A stretch of DNA of 64,000 nt from positions 868,001-932,000 of the forward strand of contig CAWDKV010000003.1 of NCBI GenBank assembly GCA_963803015.1. Direction: 5' to 3'. The translations under genes and the position numbers were made by a program. Below, in pieces: positions 55,401 through 63,699 of this stretch. Position 1 is the first letter of the stretch; every line of letters begins with the position of its first letter. The DNA comes from Berkiella sp963803015. Lineage in GTDB: Bacteria; Pseudomonadota; Gammaproteobacteria; Berkiellales; Berkiellaceae. The notes below the pieces were generated by a model that saw nothing but the letters and a program-made list of their open reading frames with translations, did not search any database and had not been told where the DNA came from.

Positions 55401-55780
55401 ACACCGAAGAGGGGGCTGGTGGACTTGATCTGGCTGTGACAAGAGATGATTTGGATGAACTTGTGGGGGCCGTTGGATTAAGGCTTGCCTTCAAGAGAGA
55501 TTTTGCAGATGCAACTTATGTGCCTGAAGCCTCGTTCCTACTTTCCTATGATTTTAGAGCTGATGGTCAAAATTTAGTCACCAACTTTGTTGGTCAAGGT
55601 CCTAGCTTTACAACAATTGGTATTCAGCCAGCGCGTACTGCTTATATTCTAGGATTAGGCGTGAATGTACACAGCTCAGATAGATTTATTTTCAAAGTTA
55701 AATGGGAAATTGAATCCAGAGATCAACTCTTAGGTAACACGGGATTGTTGCAACTGTGGTATAGATTTGATCAAGTTTAA
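52409..55780 (+). CDS. Autotransporter with beta-helical passenger
   Basis: The N-terminus has an extended signal region (KKLTQAVLASTLIVSQCSYA). Residues about 45-720 are Asn/Gly/Thr-rich short repeats (GTITGTLSGIES, NNSGVITSGVG, INNTLSGTITSTN) typical of a beta-helical passenger. A helical linker (DAIVAQGPTNPDIINLLGQL) leads to the C-terminal barrel (WGAVYGSIIYQNERLGYDG to LLQLWYRFDQV). The linker carries an unusual Cys-rich patch (CSARGGCPPYRE, CKENCY). The family exposes adhesins or enzymes on the surface; this one's ligand is unknown. Confidence 0.85.
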   Translation: MNLKDKWNARMKKNGLSGKKLTQAVLASTLIVSQCSYADNYSTVVGAQVMSAQTDDQVTVTPTGQINTNVALANGILIDEDAASVTLQANNTLPGSNAIVTTGAALNGILVGNGTAGASATIVTGANANISSMADGILISDDSANIDNSGTITGTLSGIESSNAGTNTTLTNEATGSIIGTSAPGLLVAGPNLTLNNSGVITSGVGFDAFRINASTSAVNNNSGGNIFSTANGINVQAISGNIQNSGTITTSGGPGLGAILIGSVYNGTITNNAAAIIQATDTTAPGGNAILIKAPFSLITNSGTIQSVAGDAIAVTAASAGTIQNNSLIQSNTGNAISLAGNITGINNTLSGTITSTNPSKAVIVVTQPNVTLASGIINSGIIKNQTAGGTAIDLQTAGANINVPLTQNAGTITGNVLLDSAGGNAFTMNGGTIAGAVTAGNVANTININAGTITNTLTLGNGGDTLNLTGGSLQAIMGGAGNDIFNFSGATFTSLNGGAGNDTLNINGSLTTAGPITSVETITVNNAGTGFVVNNPIIGLDTLLNLMAGTSTVVNAPVAGLGGLLNNGMLTISNNQTVALAGNAVNNGTVEVGVGAKLSVNSFTQPAGGNYAVEIQNGKNGIIDVGAGGANLAAKSTISPTLIAGQFIPAGTAFDIVQAFGSTITSKATVVQPSSVVYSFTPQLVAGNTILELVTKRNTYTSLAPNQPLSGVAGALDAIVAQGPTNPDIINLLGQLDYLTSQQDLQTALSSLIPSVNYALIMATRVGWDNAFSTIQRKIEDMHGLHYSWQTQESGYNYGDPCSARGGCPPYREPIYNGSCKENCYPNLEPLNVNPDLPPPIGGSTWGAVYGSIIYQNERLGYDGYDLNARGYGFGTDYDISDYVTVGIAFNSTNATANPKSTVQQQEKVNSYQGTFYWQYEPFEFAYIDGMIGAASHSYKTSRAISIGALNAAASGAFRGFQYGTQFDLGYLVSNEGFFVVPIARFRYTRLEINSYTEEGAGGLDLAVTRDDLDELVGAVGLRLAFKRDFADATYVPEASFLLSYDFRADGQNLVTNFVGQGPSFTTIGIQPARTAYILGLGVNVHSSDRFIFKVKWEIESRDQLLGNTGLLQLWYRFDQV

Positions 55781-55975
55781 TATACCCTTCGCATCTGCTT
55801 TAGGTATAAAAGGCCTTTTGTCGGGTTTTGCTTGCGAATAGGTTGTAAAGCCGATAAAAGGAGGAAGCGAGAAGGTTATTTAGATTTGGGTGTATAGTCT
55901 CAGTTTTTATATTTAGTTTACATGATGACTTATTTTTTATATAATATTTTTTTCAGATAAGCAGGATTTCTAATC

Positions 55976-56248
55976 ATGGTTAAAGTTGATGATGTTGACG
56001 ACTTTAAGACCTTTGGACACAGCAAACCTCAGAAAGAAGAACCATTTCTTAAAGCGGTAACGGACTTAGCTAAATCCCAAGATTTTTATGGCAAGCAAAA
56101 AAGCAGCGTGTCTTGGCATCCGAAAGCAAAATTTAGTGATGAAGATGTCATTCAAATAGATGAGCTCAATCAACGTGTGACACATATGGTGAATAAACAT
56201 CACCCACATCAAGGTGTTACTAAACGGCCCAAAACATCTAAAAAGTAA
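55976..56248 (+). CDS. Small hypothetical protein
   Basis: The 90-residue product is charged, without membrane segments or recognised domain (VKVDDVDDFKTFGHSKPQKE; HHPHQGVTKRPKTSKK at the end). The start at ATG 55976 lacks a strong ribosome site. Its end overlaps the convergent membrane-protein gene by 11 bases. The preceding 195 bases hold nothing I can identify. Confidence 0.45.
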   Translation: MVKVDDVDDFKTFGHSKPQKEEPFLKAVTDLAKSQDFYGKQKSSVSWHPKAKFSDEDVIQIDELNQRVTHMVNKHHPHQGVTKRPKTSKK

Positions 56249-57101
56249 TATTGTTGTCTTTATTCAGGGTTGCTTTTGCCATCGGTTTAGGGATTTGTGG
56301 CGTTTCACTTTTCTTTTTTTGTTCCCATCTAAAATAGAGATCTTTGGCTTGCATTACCCACAATGCCATGACCCATGGCAGTATTATTACCAACACCCCC
56401 TCTGCTACCCATTCTAGAATCATCGGATTAAGCGCGGTCTTTTTAAACAAAAGACCAAAAATGCCAGGTGATATCGCAATAAACCCTAAAAGAGCAAATC
56501 CATAGAACATCCAGAGAATGGTGCGCCCAAACGCCATTTTAGTGGATTGCTCAGCGGCTTCTACTGCTGAGTTCGCATCTTTGTCTTCAGAAAAAAGCAG
56601 GATCGGTGCAATGATTTTGGGGATAAGCGCCAGAAAGATCCCAAGACCTATGATGGCTTCTAGGATAGCAAAGACAATAATAGGAAGGGGAGAAAAGAAG
56701 TGACCGATTAAAAAATAACAGATTATCCCAACTGTTAGGACAATAAGCGGTAATAAAATCATCGAGATAAGACAACCGACAAGGCTTAAGAATTTGTTGA
56801 GACTGGTTTTGATGGCGCTTAGATAGGAAGGGGATTTTTGTTCTCCAATCTGTAAAATCAGCAGGACTATCATCGAGAAAAGAGGGAGTGCAAGCAGCAC
56901 TATAAACATCATCAGCTGATGAAATCTTGCTTGATAAAGAGCGGGTATATAATTTTTTCCAAAAAGAAGCAGGTGATAGATTGCTATCATTAATAAGCTG
57001 AGAGGCAAGACCCTGATAAGGCTCAAACGATAAAGATGGCAGGTGTGTCGAATGAGCGCGTTATTATTTTGTGCTTCTTGTAAGGGAAAAATAGCCGTCA
57101 T
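56238..57101 (-). CDS. Membrane protein of unknown function
   Basis: Six hydrophobic segments are visible (for example LSLLMIAIYHLLLFG; LMMFIVLLALPLFSMIVLLI; IIVFAILEAIIGLGIFLALI). The pattern NSAVEAAEQSTKMAFGRTIL before the fifth segment recalls DUF975/YciC-like membrane proteins, but I cannot assign a family firmly. It stands alone. Confidence 0.6.
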   Translation of the reverse strand: MTAIFPLQEAQNNNALIRHTCHLYRLSLIRVLPLSLLMIAIYHLLLFGKNYIPALYQARFHQLMMFIVLLALPLFSMIVLLILQIGEQKSPSYLSAIKTSLNKFLSLVGCLISMILLPLIVLTVGIICYFLIGHFFSPLPIIVFAILEAIIGLGIFLALIPKIIAPILLFSEDKDANSAVEAAEQSTKMAFGRTILWMFYGFALLGFIAISPGIFGLLFKKTALNPMILEWVAEGVLVIILPWVMALWVMQAKDLYFRWEQKKKSETPQIPKPMAKATLNKDNNITF

Positions 57102-57167
57102 AAAAATGATCCATCTGAGAGATTCGTTACTTTAAGGATAGATTAATTCAGGAGAACTGCTTTACTA

Positions 57168-57292
57168 TATACTCTTTCTACTTTGATTTTATACGTTGTT
57201 GCTGCGTTCGCTTCCCAGTCACGTACTAAGCGTACGCTCCTGGAGCTTTACTCACTTGCAGCCTAGTCTAAAATCAAAGTGGTTCGAGTATA
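57168..57292. repeat. 125-bp inverted-end repeat element
   Basis: TATACTCtttCtACTTTGAT at the left pairs with the complement of the right end (ATCAAAGTGGTTCGAGTATA), each with four more matched bases inward (TTTA/TAAA). The interior includes CACGTACTAAGCGTACGCTC. This resembles a REP/MITE-like intergenic repeat upstream of purU; the rest of 57102-57350 holds nothing else. Confidence 0.6.
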
Positions 57293-57350
57293 GACAGGAC
57301 AGCCTGCCCCTATTCTTATAATAAAGTTGTAAAACTAAATTGGTGCTTAA

Positions 57351-58229
57351 ATGAATATTTTTAATCGAGAAACAATAGCAAGATTACTCATTACCTGTGG
57401 GGATCAACCCGGCATTATTGCCAAGGTTTCGACTTTTTTAAAAGAACATGGTGCGAATATCACAGATCTGGATCAACATTCTACCGATCCAGAAGGCGGG
57501 ACTTTTTTTATGCGTTTAGAATTTCAAACACCTCATTTAGATATTTCAAGTAAAAAGCTGGAGCAAGCGTTTGCAACAGAGGTCGCACTCCCCTTTAAGA
57601 TGGATTGGCAAATGCATTATGCGGCCAAGTTGAAAAAAATGGCGCTGTTGGTTTCAAAATACGATCATGCCTTTTTAGAAATTTTGTGGCGATGGTCAAG
57701 AAACGAGTTGCCCATTGAAATTCCCTTTATTATTTCCAATCACGCAGACTTAGAAAAAGCGGCTAAACATTTTGGTGTGCCTTTTTACCACGTACCAGTA
57801 ACACCTCAAACCAAACGTGAAGCAGAAGAGAAAATTCTAAAAATTTGCGAAGGTAAAGTGGATGCCATTATTTTAGCGCGTTATATGCAAATTTTAACTG
57901 AAGAATTTATTGAGCATTATCCCAATAAAATTATTAATATACATCATTCCTTTTTACCTGCCTTTATTGGCGCCAACCCTTACCAGCAAGCGTATGATAG
58001 AGGCGTGAAATTAATTGGCGCAACCGCGCACTATGTAACCAAAGATCTTGATATGGGGCCCATTATTGCGCAGGATGTCGTCCGTGTGTCACATCGTTTG
58101 AGCGCAAACGATTTAAAAGAGCTAGGACAAAATGTCGAGAAGAGTGTATTAGCGCGTGCAGTCAAAGCGCATAGCGAAGATAGAATTATTGTCGATGGTA
58201 ATAAGACGGTGGTGTTTGAATTACATTAA
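57351..58229 (+). CDS. purU: Formyltetrahydrofolate deformylase
   Basis: PurU hydrolyses 10-formyl-THF to formate and THF, feeding PurT and balancing one-carbon pools. An N-terminal ACT domain (ITCGDQPGIIAKVSTFLKEH) is followed by a formyltransferase-like domain with NIHHSFLPAFIGANPYQQAY (Asn/His active site) and HYVTKDLDMGPIIAQDV (Asp). The length of 292 residues is typical. It now ends beside the type III polyketide cassette. Confidence 0.93.
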   Translation: MNIFNRETIARLLITCGDQPGIIAKVSTFLKEHGANITDLDQHSTDPEGGTFFMRLEFQTPHLDISSKKLEQAFATEVALPFKMDWQMHYAAKLKKMALLVSKYDHAFLEILWRWSRNELPIEIPFIISNHADLEKAAKHFGVPFYHVPVTPQTKREAEEKILKICEGKVDAIILARYMQILTEEFIEHYPNKIINIHHSFLPAFIGANPYQQAYDRGVKLIGATAHYVTKDLDMGPIIAQDVVRVSHRLSANDLKELGQNVEKSVLARAVKAHSEDRIIVDGNKTVVFELH

Positions 58230-58246
58230 GGGCTTAAAAAGCCCTT
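58228..58246. terminator. Hairpin after purU
   Basis: AAGGGCTTaaaAAGCCCTT forms an eight-base-pair stem with a tiny loop directly at the purU stop codon. A T tract is lacking on the plus strand, so it is at best a weak, possibly bidirectional terminator between convergent genes. Confidence 0.45.
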
Positions 58247-58266
58247 ACCACGGCTCTTGAATTAAA
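58247..58266. repeat. Left copy of 20-bp direct repeat flanking the polyketide cassette
   Basis: ACCACGGCTCTTGAATTAAA is identical to 61042-61061, which is the coding 3' end of dacB. Read on the minus strand, this copy encodes LIQEPW followed by TAA, so it looks like an orphaned dacB end. Confidence 0.8.
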
Positions 58267-58267
58267 T

Positions 58268-59137
58268 TTAAATTTTTAAATAATTTTTTTCTGCAATAAA
58301 TACGCCATACCGAATTTTAGCGTTTTCAAATGCAAGCTGTAAGAGCCTTAATTTTTTAACTAAGATAATTCCTTTAATACCACCGAGCTTTAATAATTCA
58401 AAAAGAGAATAGGTTTTTAATTTTTCCATTCCAATATGCCAGCTTGGTTTGATATTTTCTGTCCAATCCTGAACCAATAGTATTTTAAAGTATTTTTCTA
58501 AAATATGAGAATAATAATCCATAGTAGGCATATAAGGAACAGAGAAGGTTTTACAAAGACTTAAATATTCTTTTGCTTTTTTGCCTTCATAAAATTCTTG
58601 ATCAGAGCACCAGGTGGCTAGCATTAATTTCCCACCAGGTTTTAAAACACGGAATGCTTGCTGAATAAATTGTTCTTTGTCATAAAATTGCTCGCAACTT
58701 TCTAAAGACCACACTATATCAAACATATTATCGTCAAAGCTTTTAAGCGTATGCGCATCTTCTAATATGAATTTTACGTTTGAAGCAGCTGCTAGTCGCA
58801 AGTCATTATTGGCATATTCCAATTGCTTGGTACTCAAATTAATGCCAACAATATGAATGGGGTATTTTTGAGAGAGGTAGATTGCAGTTGCTCCCATTCC
58901 ACAACCAACGTCTAAAAGAGTTTGATTTGGAGTAATATCAATAAGTTGTGTTAATTTTTCTAGGAGCCTGACAGGTGCATTGACCGTATTTACATCAAAA
59001 GAGTTATAATAGCCATGGTGAATGTGCGCACCCCAAACTTCTCTCCAACTTTGAGAGGTTATGTTCCAAAACGCAGCAGTTTTAATTAATGAATTGGAGT
59101 CGTATGGTATAACAGAGTGATTCGTATTAATTTTCAT
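58268..59137 (-). CDS. SAM-dependent methyltransferase of the polyketide cassette
   Basis: Motif I is TLLDVGCGMGATAIYLSQKY, the strand-2 end IVGINLSTKQLEYA, and post-I FDIVWSLESCEQFYDKEQF, as in cyclopropane-synthase/tocopherol-type small-molecule methyltransferases. ATG 59137 is chosen because it overlaps the upstream gene by 11 bases; the longer frame to 59197 has no ribosome site. It is the last gene of three and presumably methylates the polyketide product. Confidence 0.8.
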   Translation of the reverse strand: MKINTNHSVIPYDSNSLIKTAAFWNITSQSWREVWGAHIHHGYYNSFDVNTVNAPVRLLEKLTQLIDITPNQTLLDVGCGMGATAIYLSQKYPIHIVGINLSTKQLEYANNDLRLAAASNVKFILEDAHTLKSFDDNMFDIVWSLESCEQFYDKEQFIQQAFRVLKPGGKLMLATWCSDQEFYEGKKAKEYLSLCKTFSVPYMPTMDYYSHILEKYFKILLVQDWTENIKPSWHIGMEKLKTYSLFELLKLGGIKGIILVKKLRLLQLAFENAKIRYGVFIAEKNYLKI

Positions 59138-59852
59138 TATGATTTTTGCACCAAATAATAACTTGCCATCGAAACGCCCAACGCCATTTGATTTCAAAAC
59201 CGAAAATATTTGCTAAATTTAAAATATTTTTAATATCATTTTTTTTATAAGCTCTTCTTACTGATAATGGTCCATCATGTTTGGTGATAGAGGAAAATTT
59301 GAATATGACACATAATATTTTAATTCCCAGATAAGCTAAAAAATGGCGATGTAAGTCATTAATGATAATTGCCAAATGGGTATTTTGACGTAAATATTTC
59401 AATAGTCGGATAAGATCTTCATCTTGGAGATGATGGCATAAATTATTTAATGTGACAATGTCAAAAGCACTCACTTGATCATCCAGCATGCTAATATCAC
59501 TTGTTTGGTAATAAATATTAGGATATTGCACAGAAGCTAAACAAGCATAGTTAATGACATGCGGATTGCCATCTATACCTATTAATTTTAGATTCAGGGT
59601 TTTTGCATTGGCCCACCGCTGAATACTTCTTAGCGCATCCCCGCTGCCGCATCCTAAATCTGCGATAAGGAGTTTTTTGTTATAACATGAATATTTCCGA
59701 TATATTTTTTTTATACCCTTGATAAGCGAACTGTTGAATCCTAACCAGGTGTTAATTTTCTCCATATCTTTAAGATTATCTATTAAAAGGGGATCGGAAA
59801 ATTCCAAATTATCAATGATTTCTTTTTGAGTAGAGCGTATGTTAAACATCAT
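59127..59852 (-). CDS. SAM-dependent methyltransferase of the polyketide cassette
   Basis: LLIADLGCGSGDALRSIQRW is motif I, LKLIGIDGNPHVINYA the strand-2 end, and FDIVTLNNLCHHLQDEDLIR post-I. Proteins of this layout are regular partners of bacterial type III polyketide synthases. It overlaps the synthase gene by 11 bases at its start and the next methyltransferase gene by 11 bases at its end. Confidence 0.8.
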   Translation of the reverse strand: MMFNIRSTQKEIIDNLEFSDPLLIDNLKDMEKINTWLGFNSSLIKGIKKIYRKYSCYNKKLLIADLGCGSGDALRSIQRWANAKTLNLKLIGIDGNPHVINYACLASVQYPNIYYQTSDISMLDDQVSAFDIVTLNNLCHHLQDEDLIRLLKYLRQNTHLAIIINDLHRHFLAYLGIKILCVIFKFSSITKHDGPLSVRRAYKKNDIKNILNLANIFGFEIKWRWAFRWQVIIWCKNHNEN

Positions 59853-60948
59853 GCAATGTTAATACCATGGATTCTAATGTTAAGCCAGGGCCAAAAGCAC
59901 AACAAAATGTATTTTTATTGTTATCAGATTTTGTGATGTGCTCCCATAATCTTTTGAGTACAAAAATAATTGTCGCTGAAGACATATTGCCATATTTATT
60001 TAATACTTCGTAGGAAAATCGATTATCTTCTGGGCTAATGCCTAATGATCTCTCACAAGCTTCAAGGATTCTTTTGCTGCCTGGGTGGATAGCGAAATAA
60101 TCAATATCTTTCAACACAAGTGATTGTCGTGATAATAAATTTGTGAAAAATTTTGCGATCCCATTTTCAATAAGTTGTGGTACGTAAGAGGATAATCTGA
60201 TATCAAACCCTTGATCACCGATCTCCCATGTCATCTCATTTTGGCCTTCAGGGATAAGATCACAGTAAAAATCACGTAAAACAAATTGTTTTTTATTCGG
60301 ATCAGCACTTTCAATCAATAAAGCGCCTGCACCATCTGCAAAGATTGTGCTTGATATAAGGTTGTCAATGGAGTTATTTTTTTGAAAATGAATGGTGCAT
60401 AATTCAACACTAACTAACAATACTTTAGAATTTTTATCTGCTTTACAAATTGAATTAGCCATTTTAAGTCCATTAAAAACGCCATAACATCCCATAAAAT
60501 TAATGGTTGTGCGTTGTATGGTTTTGGGCAGATCTAAATTCTGCATGATCTCAATGTCTAATCCTGGCGCAGACATGCCAGTGCAACTGATTGTAATCAA
60601 ATGCGTGATTTTATTTTGATCAAAATGCTTTAAGGTAGAAAAGCAGTTTTGTATAGCAGATGCTGCAAGTAAAATGGCATTGTCTTTATACACGGCCATG
60701 CGTTTTTGTGTACTAGGATAATTAGCCGAGGCATCGTTTGGGAAAAAAGTAAAATTCCCGTTTAATTTTGTAAAATCGTCTAATACACTATAACGAGATG
60801 AAATGCCGGCTTCGCGGTACATCATCTTAAGCAAGCGGGTGTGAGCTTTATCCAATTGCAAACTCTTGGCCATCAGTTCAAATACATTTGTTTGCTCCTG
60901 ATGATAAAGAGGGGTTGCATTTCCAATTGCAGAGATGGCAGCTTCCAT
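59842..60948 (-). CDS. Type III polyketide synthase (chalcone-synthase-like)
   Basis: The thiolase-fold enzyme extends an acyl-CoA with malonyl-CoA to make pyrones, resorcinols or similar rings. The catalytic triad is visible: Cys about 154 (NFMGCYGVFNGLKMAN), His about 288 (YFAIHPGSKRILEACE) and Asn about 321 (NKYGNMSSATIIFVLKRL). CTGMSAPGLDIEI and the closing GFGPG-like loop (AFGPGLTLESMVL) are also typical. The length of 368 residues is complete. First gene of the cassette. The starter unit and product cannot be told from sequence. Confidence 0.88.
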   Translation of the reverse strand: MEAAISAIGNATPLYHQEQTNVFELMAKSLQLDKAHTRLLKMMYREAGISSRYSVLDDFTKLNGNFTFFPNDASANYPSTQKRMAVYKDNAILLAASAIQNCFSTLKHFDQNKITHLITISCTGMSAPGLDIEIMQNLDLPKTIQRTTINFMGCYGVFNGLKMANSICKADKNSKVLLVSVELCTIHFQKNNSIDNLISSTIFADGAGALLIESADPNKKQFVLRDFYCDLIPEGQNEMTWEIGDQGFDIRLSSYVPQLIENGIAKFFTNLLSRQSLVLKDIDYFAIHPGSKRILEACERSLGISPEDNRFSYEVLNKYGNMSSATIIFVLKRLWEHITKSDNNKNTFCCAFGPGLTLESMVLTLHDV

Positions 60949-61033
60949 GTTTTCTCCGAGCAGAATTTAAAAATCAACTAAAAGAGCGCATCAAGCCGTC
61001 AAATTCTCCTTTAATAAGACAGCTACCTTTGAA

Positions 61034-62431
61034 CTACATTAACCACGGCTCTTGAATTAAAATCTGACACAGTTTATCTTCAAAATCTTTTAAAACAGCG
61101 CTATCTTTAGTTGCTTGGTTAATGACTATTACAAAAAGATAAGGCTTGCCGCTGTTTCCTGTGAGATATCCTGAGAGAGCAGAAGTGCCAATCGCACTAC
61201 CTGTTTTCGCAACCACTCTTCCTGTTAGATCTTTTGTTTTTAAACGACCAGAAAGTGAGCCTGTCTTACCTGAGACACTCAAGGAGCCATAAAATACATT
61301 AAAAAGCGGATCGTGATACATCGCATAAAGCAGATCGGCGATAAGCATGGGAGTCACTAAATTGTAGCGAGATTGTCCAGAGCCATCACTCAAGCGCTGT
61401 TCGCTCAAATTTAGCTGAATGGTGTCTTTTAAGATATTTTTAATAGCGCGCGTGCCTGCTTGAAAAGAGCCTGAAGATTCGGTGGTAGCACCTAAGGTTT
61501 TGGTTAAACTCTCTGTGTAAAGATTATTAGAATCTGCTAGCACTTTGGAAAGCATCACTTCTAATGGGGGCGATTTATGCGAGGCAAGCAAGGTAACATC
61601 TTGAGGCGCTTTGGCAAAAACAATATTGCCTGCAAGTTCAATATGGAGTTGCCTTAAATAGGCATTGATTAAGCTCGCAGCTGCCAAACGTGGATTGTCG
61701 ATAGCCATTTCTAAAGTAGTAGGCGTTTTCTCAAGTGGCCAACATCCATTTAAGGTGAATTCATTGTTTTCGATAGTGGGACGCAGGGTACAATGATTTT
61801 CTGCTTTTTCTGTCGTGACAGCAGTGACATTGCTGCTGAGTTTAAAGAGCCCTAAGGACTTATCTTTTTGCGTGATGGCAATCTTTTGGCCCAAATTTTT
61901 AGTTTCTTGAAAACTAAACCGGGCTTTATTTTCATTCAGCATAATGGCATGGACTGGTGCGGCGTAATACCAAGGTGTGGAATCTCTCGTCCAGCCGGGC
62001 GCGAACAGGATATTGTCAAAGGCCGTATCATCAATAATAAAATGACCTTTAATGGTCGATATTTTTTGGGTTTGTAAGTTTTGTAATAATTGATATAAAT
62101 CTTGACTACTAAAAGAGGGATCGCCGCGAAAGCTTAAATAAATATTGTCGCCCTGGCCATAAAGAGACGTTTCAATTTGATAATCTTTGCCTAACTTTTT
62201 GAGTGCCGCTGCAGCGGTAAAGAGTTTAGTGTTGCTTGCCGGATAAAAATGCTCTTTGGCGCGACTTTCATAGAGGATTTTTCCACTTTGCAGATCTTGC
62301 ACAACGAGTGCCACATTAGCAGAGGGCAGCTGATTTTTCAGAGCTTGCCATTGTTCTTCGAAGGAGGCTGCATTTAACTTAAAGGATAAACTAATGAATA
62401 AAAAAAAAGAAAAGAGGAGGTTTCGTTTCAT
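61034..62431 (-). CDS. dacB: D-Ala-D-Ala carboxypeptidase/endopeptidase, PBP4 family
   Basis: The enzyme trims peptidoglycan in the periplasm. A signal peptide (LLFSFFLFISLSFKLNA) is followed by the S13 penicillin-binding motifs: SNTKLF (S-x-x-K), DSNNLY (S-x-N), and AKTGSAIGTSAL (K-T-G). The start is ATG 62431, two bases after the upstream transporter gene stops; a longer frame to 62749 lies inside that gene. The last two codons and stop derive from the junction with the polyketide cassette (ends EPWLM, whereas the orphan copy at 58247 ends EPW). Confidence 0.92.
   Translation of the reverse strand: MKRNLLFSFFLFISLSFKLNAASFEEQWQALKNQLPSANVALVVQDLQSGKILYESRAKEHFYPASNTKLFTAAAALKKLGKDYQIETSLYGQGDNIYLSFRGDPSFSSQDLYQLLQNLQTQKISTIKGHFIIDDTAFDNILFAPGWTRDSTPWYYAAPVHAIMLNENKARFSFQETKNLGQKIAITQKDKSLGLFKLSSNVTAVTTEKAENHCTLRPTIENNEFTLNGCWPLEKTPTTLEMAIDNPRLAAASLINAYLRQLHIELAGNIVFAKAPQDVTLLASHKSPPLEVMLSKVLADSNNLYTESLTKTLGATTESSGSFQAGTRAIKNILKDTIQLNLSEQRLSDGSGQSRYNLVTPMLIADLLYAMYHDPLFNVFYGSLSVSGKTGSLSGRLKTKDLTGRVVAKTGSAIGTSALSGYLTGNSGKPYLFVIVINQATKDSAVLKDFEDKLCQILIQEPWLM
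61042..61061. repeat. Right copy of 20-bp direct repeat flanking the polyketide cassette
   Basis: This is the 3' coding end of dacB, identical to 58247-58266. Immediately before it, 61028-61042 (TTTGAACTACATTAA) is a one-mismatch copy of the last codons of purU (58215-58229). Confidence 0.8.
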
Positions 62432-62433
62432 TT

Positions 62434-63699
62434 TTAAGTTCTTAACAAAGAAGGTTTGAGGAGTGCGGATACCGCAGATTTTAGGCTTTTTTGAGTTATA
62501 AAATAGGTGAATATTGCCATCATCGATACATATAAGCTGGGGCCCATCAGCCATTGCTGTTGATGGCATAAAAATTGCGCCACCATGGGGGCAGATCCTG
62601 AAAAAATGGCGGCAGAGACGCTCCATCCAAAAGAAATACCGGTATAACGTAAATGCATGGGGAACTGATCGTAAACAAGTTTGACCATCGGGCCGCAGAT
62701 GGCAGCATTCGTTATGCCAAAAAGAATCATGCCCAGTGCGATGAGCCATATATTACAACTGATGACCAAAAGAAAAAGACAAGGGCAAGCAAGTGCGGCG
62801 ATAAGTAAACTTAATCTGTAGTGTTTTAAGGGATTACTTTTATCTGCCCAATAAGCCATACAAGGGATAAGGAGCATGGTAACAATTTCACCTAAAAGCG
62901 CATTCCCCGTTGCGATATGCAAAGGCAATTGGAGCTCGTGGTGCAAAAAGGTGACCATATAAATATTGCCGATATAAAAGTAAATACCGGTGAAAGCAGC
63001 AACTGCGCCTGTAAATAATAAGGATTTTTTGTGTTTTTTTAACACGGAGATTAAAGGTAAAGACTCTGATAATTTTCTTTGCGAAGAAGAAGGCACGGCT
63101 TCCATCACTTTGGTTCTCAGCCAAAAACCAACAAAACACGTTAAACCCCCTAGTAAAAAGGGGATGCGCCAAGCGAAAGACGGTGCTGCAGGCTGATTGA
63201 CAAGCAACGCCGCAAGACACCCCACCACAACCCCTGCAGCAGCAGAAGCGGAGATCCAACTCCCCGCTAAGCAGGGGTATTTTTTTCCTGCTTGTTCAGT
63301 GAGAAAAATCCCTGCGCCCTGATATTCGCCACTCACTGCCATGCCCTGACACAATCGTAGAAATAATAAGAGGCAAGGGGCCATGAGACCAATTTGTTCG
63401 TAAGTAGGTAAACAGCCAATACTGAAAGTCGCACAACCCATTAAAGATAACGATAAGACTAAGGCGGATTTTCTGCCAAACTTATCGCCGATGTGGCCGA
63501 ATACTATTGCGCCAATGGGGCGCATGATAAACCCAAGGGCAAAGATGCCAAAGGTTTGTAAGATCCCACTCAACGGCGAACTGGCAGGAAAAAAGAGTGT
63601 TGCTATCTTTACGGCAATATAGCCATAAAAGGTAAATTCTGCCCATTCGAGTAAGGTGCCTAGAGCTGTGATAGCGATGAGGGCTTTTCTATTTTCCAT
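62434..63699 (-). CDS. MFS transporter, metabolite:H+ symporter (MHS/ProP-like) family
   Basis: Twelve membrane segments and the motif A loop GHIGDKFGRKSALV are present. The N-terminus (GTLLEWAEFTFYGYIA) and RLCQGMAVSGEYQGAGIFL match the MHS subfamily (ProP, ShiA, KgtP), which takes up osmolytes or carboxylates. The substrate is unknown. It overlaps the upstream transporter gene by 11 bases and precedes dacB by two bases, forming one operon. Confidence 0.85.
   Translation of the reverse strand: MENRKALIAITALGTLLEWAEFTFYGYIAVKIATLFFPASSPLSGILQTFGIFALGFIMRPIGAIVFGHIGDKFGRKSALVLSLSLMGCATFSIGCLPTYEQIGLMAPCLLLFLRLCQGMAVSGEYQGAGIFLTEQAGKKYPCLAGSWISASAAAGVVVGCLAALLVNQPAAPSFAWRIPFLLGGLTCFVGFWLRTKVMEAVPSSSQRKLSESLPLISVLKKHKKSLLFTGAVAAFTGIYFYIGNIYMVTFLHHELQLPLHIATGNALLGEIVTMLLIPCMAYWADKSNPLKHYRLSLLIAALACPCLFLLVISCNIWLIALGMILFGITNAAICGPMVKLVYDQFPMHLRYTGISFGWSVSAAIFSGSAPMVAQFLCHQQQWLMGPSLYVSMMAIFTYFITQKSLKSAVSALLKPSLLRT

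Noticed and set aside
46014..55793. GCGAAGGGTATA near 46035 and its complement near 55782 as a repeat pair
   Set aside because: Only about 12-13 matching bases, not enough to separate from chance.
62432..62749. Longer N-terminus of dacB
   Set aside because: This part lies inside the transporter gene and precedes a perfect signal peptide starting at 62431.
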